A DNA stretch of 64,000 nucleotides, from NCBI RefSeq assembly GCF_021538615.1, contig NZ_JAJHIZ010000003.1, positions 1,426,001 to 1,490,000 on the forward strand, in the 5' to 3' direction. The notes under the pieces were generated by a model that was given only the letters and a program-made list of their open reading frames with translations, was not told the origin of the DNA and ran no database searches. This stretch comes from Niabella agricola (lineage in GTDB: Bacteria > Bacteroidota > Bacteroidia > Chitinophagales > Chitinophagaceae). The position numbers were made by a program, and so were the translations under genes. Position 1 is the first letter of the stretch; each line of letters starts with the position of its first letter. Below, in pieces: positions 61,942 through 64,000 of this stretch.

Positions 61942-63228
61942 ATGAAACAAAAAAAATACTACATCATCGATTTCGACAGCACGTTTACACAGGTGGAAGC
62001 CCTGGATGAACTGGTGCGCATCTCTTTAAAAGACAATCCCAGCCGGGAGGCTGTTTATAAAAAGATTGAAGATTTTACCAACCAGGCCATGAACGGTACC
62101 ATGTCTTTTTCAGACAGCCTGGCCGCCCGCGTACAACTGCTGGAGGCCAACAAATCGCACCTGAAAAAACTGGTGGTGCACCTGAAAAAGAGAGTATCCA
62201 AATCCTTTTCGCGCAACGCGGCCTTCTTTAAAAAACATGCGGAAGATGTACTGATCGTTTCCGGCGGATTTAAGGAATTTATAACCCCCGTGGTGAAGAA
62301 ATTCCATATCAAAAAGGAAAATATTTACGCCAACACGTTTGTATTTGATGCCGCGGGAAAGATCATCGGGTATGATGACCAGAACCCGCTGAGCAAAGAG
62401 GGAGGAAAAGTGATCCTGATCCGCGAACTGAACCTGCAGGGCGAGCTATATGGCATTGGCGATGGCTATTCCGATTTCCAGTTACGGGAAAGCGGGCTCA
62501 TTAAAAAATTCTTTGCCTATACTGAAAATATTTCCCGCAAAAGCGTAACGGCCAAGGCCGACCATGTAACACCCAGCTTTGATGAATTTTTATACCTCAA
62601 CAAATTGCCGGGCTCCATCTCCTACCCCAAAAACCGGATCCATTGCCTGGTACTGGGCGCAGTACCGGAAAAGGACCTGCAGCCCCTGGTACAGGAAGGC
62701 TTTACCCTGGTGTATGAGCAGGATGCGGATGATAAAGCGCTGCAACAGGCCAGCATGCTGCTGATAACCCCGGATGTGGTATTGGACGCAAAAAAATTAA
62801 AAAAAGCCCCCCGCTTAAAAGCGATCGGCGTTAGCGGGAAGATGAAAACCGGCGTTCCGCTGGAGCTTTGCACCGAAATGGGCATCGTGGTATTTGGCAA
62901 TGCGAAAACCAACGGGCAACCGGCGCAACGCATGATCGACTTTATGAACAAGGGCGCCATCAGCGATAGCTGCAATTTTCCCAAACTGCAGCTGCCGGCC
63001 GTGAACAATACCCACCGCATCATCCATATTCATAAGAACGTACCGGGGGTTATGGCCCAGGTGAACCTGCTGCTGGCGCGGCACCAGATCAATATCAGCG
63101 CGCAGTTCCTGATGACCAATGCTATTGCGGGTTATACAATTATTGACATTGATAAGAACTACGATAAACAATTACTGAAAGAATTAAAAAAAATAGAGCA
63201 CACCATTAAAACCAGGGTGCTCTATTAA
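61942..63228 (+). CDS. HAD-IB phosphoserine phosphatase fused to a PGDH remnant and ACT domain
   Basis: 428 residues. Residues about 1-225 form a HAD-IB phosphatase: YIIDFDSTFTQVEA (nucleophile and acid Asp), VLIVSGGFKEF, KEGGK and GIGDGYSDFQLRES. Residues about 230-335 resemble the outer lobe of D-3-phosphoglycerate dehydrogenase (LKAIGVSGKMKTGVPLELC, TEMGIVVFGNAKTNG). The sequence then jumps to PGDH C-terminal elements (ISDSCNFPKLQLP), with no GxGxxG and no Arg/Glu/His catalytic residues. It ends in an ACT domain (RIIHIHKNVPGVMAQVNLLL). Full fusions known from Bacteroidota are about 620 residues, so about 200 are missing. It probably dephosphorylates phosphoserine with serine sensing by ACT (inference). 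Confidence 0.85.
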   Translation: MKQKKYYIIDFDSTFTQVEALDELVRISLKDNPSREAVYKKIEDFTNQAMNGTMSFSDSLAARVQLLEANKSHLKKLVVHLKKRVSKSFSRNAAFFKKHAEDVLIVSGGFKEFITPVVKKFHIKKENIYANTFVFDAAGKIIGYDDQNPLSKEGGKVILIRELNLQGELYGIGDGYSDFQLRESGLIKKFFAYTENISRKSVTAKADHVTPSFDEFLYLNKLPGSISYPKNRIHCLVLGAVPEKDLQPLVQEGFTLVYEQDADDKALQQASMLLITPDVVLDAKKLKKAPRLKAIGVSGKMKTGVPLELCTEMGIVVFGNAKTNGQPAQRMIDFMNKGAISDSCNFPKLQLPAVNNTHRIIHIHKNVPGVMAQVNLLLARHQINISAQFLMTNAIAGYTIIDIDKNYDKQLLKELKKIEHTIKTRVLY

Positions 63229-63607
63229 AAACAGGAGATGGCTGTATGCCACCCCATGTTGTTGCTTTAAGCGATTTTTATTGATTACTGCAGATGCGGT
63301 GCCGGGAGCCAGGATATTTTGTTTTCCTAATCAAGGCCGCTGATTCGCAGATGAAAGGCCGCTTATGATGAGGCTGCTTGTCATGCTGGTTGCACGCCGT
63401 CTCCAAGATATTTTTAAACAGCACGAACCCTGTGGTTCGATTGAACGCGATGCGCGCAACGGGAACCTGAATGCTGAAAAATCCGCTTAGCGTATTCGTT
63501 GGGTGACCATTGCGGTTGCATACAGCTACCAGCATGTCAGAACCTCTGATGTATAAAAAATACTTTCGGATCCCTTTAAGGAGACGACATTCGTATGCCC
63601 ATACCAA
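63229..63607. other. 379-bp gap without a convincing gene
   Basis: A 109-codon minus-strand frame is only the continuation behind the DUF4256 stop, has no ATG and looks non-coding. No repeat or RNA gene was recognised. The gap lies between two converging genes. Confidence 0.4.
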
Positions 63608-64000
63608 TTATACCCTTAGCATTCCCCGGAAGCCCCGTGCCGCATAGTAAGATTCGGCACCGTTGTGATACGTAAACACATGATCATAACGCCGGTCGCA
63701 AAAAAGCGCGCCGCCCAGCTTCCGGATGGCGGACGGTGTTTGTATCCAGCTGGAGGTTTTGAGATCAAAAGCGCCCAGCTCCTGTAATGCCCGGTACTGT
63801 TCTTCCGTAAGCAGTTCAATGCTCATGGCCTTTGCCATTTCCATAGCGCTGTCTGCCGGCTTGTGCTCCTTCCGGGATGCCAGCGCATCTCCGTCAAAAC
63901 AAAGGCTCCGCCGGCCTTTGGGACTTTCGGACGCACAGTCTGCAAACAGGTACTGCCCCGTTTTTTTATCATACCCTACCACATCCGGTTCGCCACCGGT
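63608..64000 (-). CDS. DUF4256 domain protein (N-terminus beyond the window)
   Basis: The minus-strand frame is open to the window end (ATGGEPDVVGYDKKTGQYLF). The visible 130 residues match the C-terminal two thirds of DUF4256: FADCASESPKGRRSLCFDGD, AMEMAKAMSIELLTEEQYRA, LDLKTSSWIQTP-like, then ALFCDRRYDHVFTYHNGAES and YYAARGFRGMLRV. No function is known for the family. It converges on the phosphatase-fusion gene. Confidence 0.85.
   Translation of the reverse strand, partial: TGGEPDVVGYDKKTGQYLFADCASESPKGRRSLCFDGDALASRKEHKPADSAMEMAKAMSIELLTEEQYRALQELGAFDLKTSSWIQTPSAIRKLGGALFCDRRYDHVFTYHNGAESYYAARGFRGMLRV

Noticed and set aside
63278..63607. 109-codon minus-strand frame after the DUF4256 stop
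   Set aside because: It starts with ATT immediately after the stop, has no protein-like pattern, and is only read-through of the same frame.

Overview
The window looks like chromosome of a Bacteroidota bacterium, most probably a Chitinophagaceae member close to Niabella or Chitinophaga (inference). The evidence is a SusC/SusD polysaccharide-utilisation locus (PUL), a hybrid-type two-component regulator, paired giant Rhs/YD-repeat genes of the Bacteroidota type, TATCTTT(A/G) -7 promoter boxes and several families of short intergenic repeats. No rRNA, tRNA or CRISPR array was seen.

Layout. (1) 1-15370: a glycan locus. A hybrid-type regulator is split into two genes (kinase 1-873, response regulator 875-1639) and converges on a minus-strand operon: TIG/NHL lipoprotein, SusC, SusD, DUF1735 lipoprotein, GH43-CBM32, GH105 and GH130. 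A second GH43 (13768-15249) has its own promoter, which shares a 52-bp element (43/52 identical) with the main operon promoter. Arabinose-containing pectic side chains are a reasonable but unproven substrate. (2) 15508-19923: DNA-repair and stress genes (Nei-type glycosylase with a TTG start, YciF/DUF892, KTSC, PfpI, DUF4142, SDR). (3) 19988-26585: a mannose operon (GH92, ROK kinase, sugar porter, mannose-6-phosphate isomerase) with an upstream palindrome. (4) 26586-43945: housekeeping and small stress genes (nitroreductase, YceI, LipA, OsmC, ThuA-like, DinB/VOC/SRPBCC/DUF1801 cluster, GlxA-type AraC regulator, alpha/beta hydrolase, RtcB) separated by repeat arrays, including eight units of exactly 82 bp. 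A small zinc-ribbon/HhH gene carries an in-frame stop. (5) 43946-46120: a DPP4-type peptidase. (6) 46600-59360: an AT-richer accessory region. An IS3-type element interrupts an IS481-type transposase, followed by a polymorphic-toxin locus: a 1149-aa and an 1103-aa YD-repeat protein, a linked immunity candidate, a displaced toxin-tip cassette with its own immunity candidate, a duplicated toxin-tail remnant, a frameshifted pentapeptide-repeat gene and small orphan genes. (7) 59364-64000: VOC protein, SMI1/KNR4 (SUKH) protein, a polysaccharide-lyase-like lipoprotein, a phosphoserine phosphatase joined to a PGDH/ACT remnant, and a partial DUF4256 gene.

The strongest candidates for new biology are the toxin/immunity graveyard around the Rhs pair, the shared PUL promoter element, the 82-bp array and the phosphatase-PGDH/ACT fusion lacking an NAD domain.
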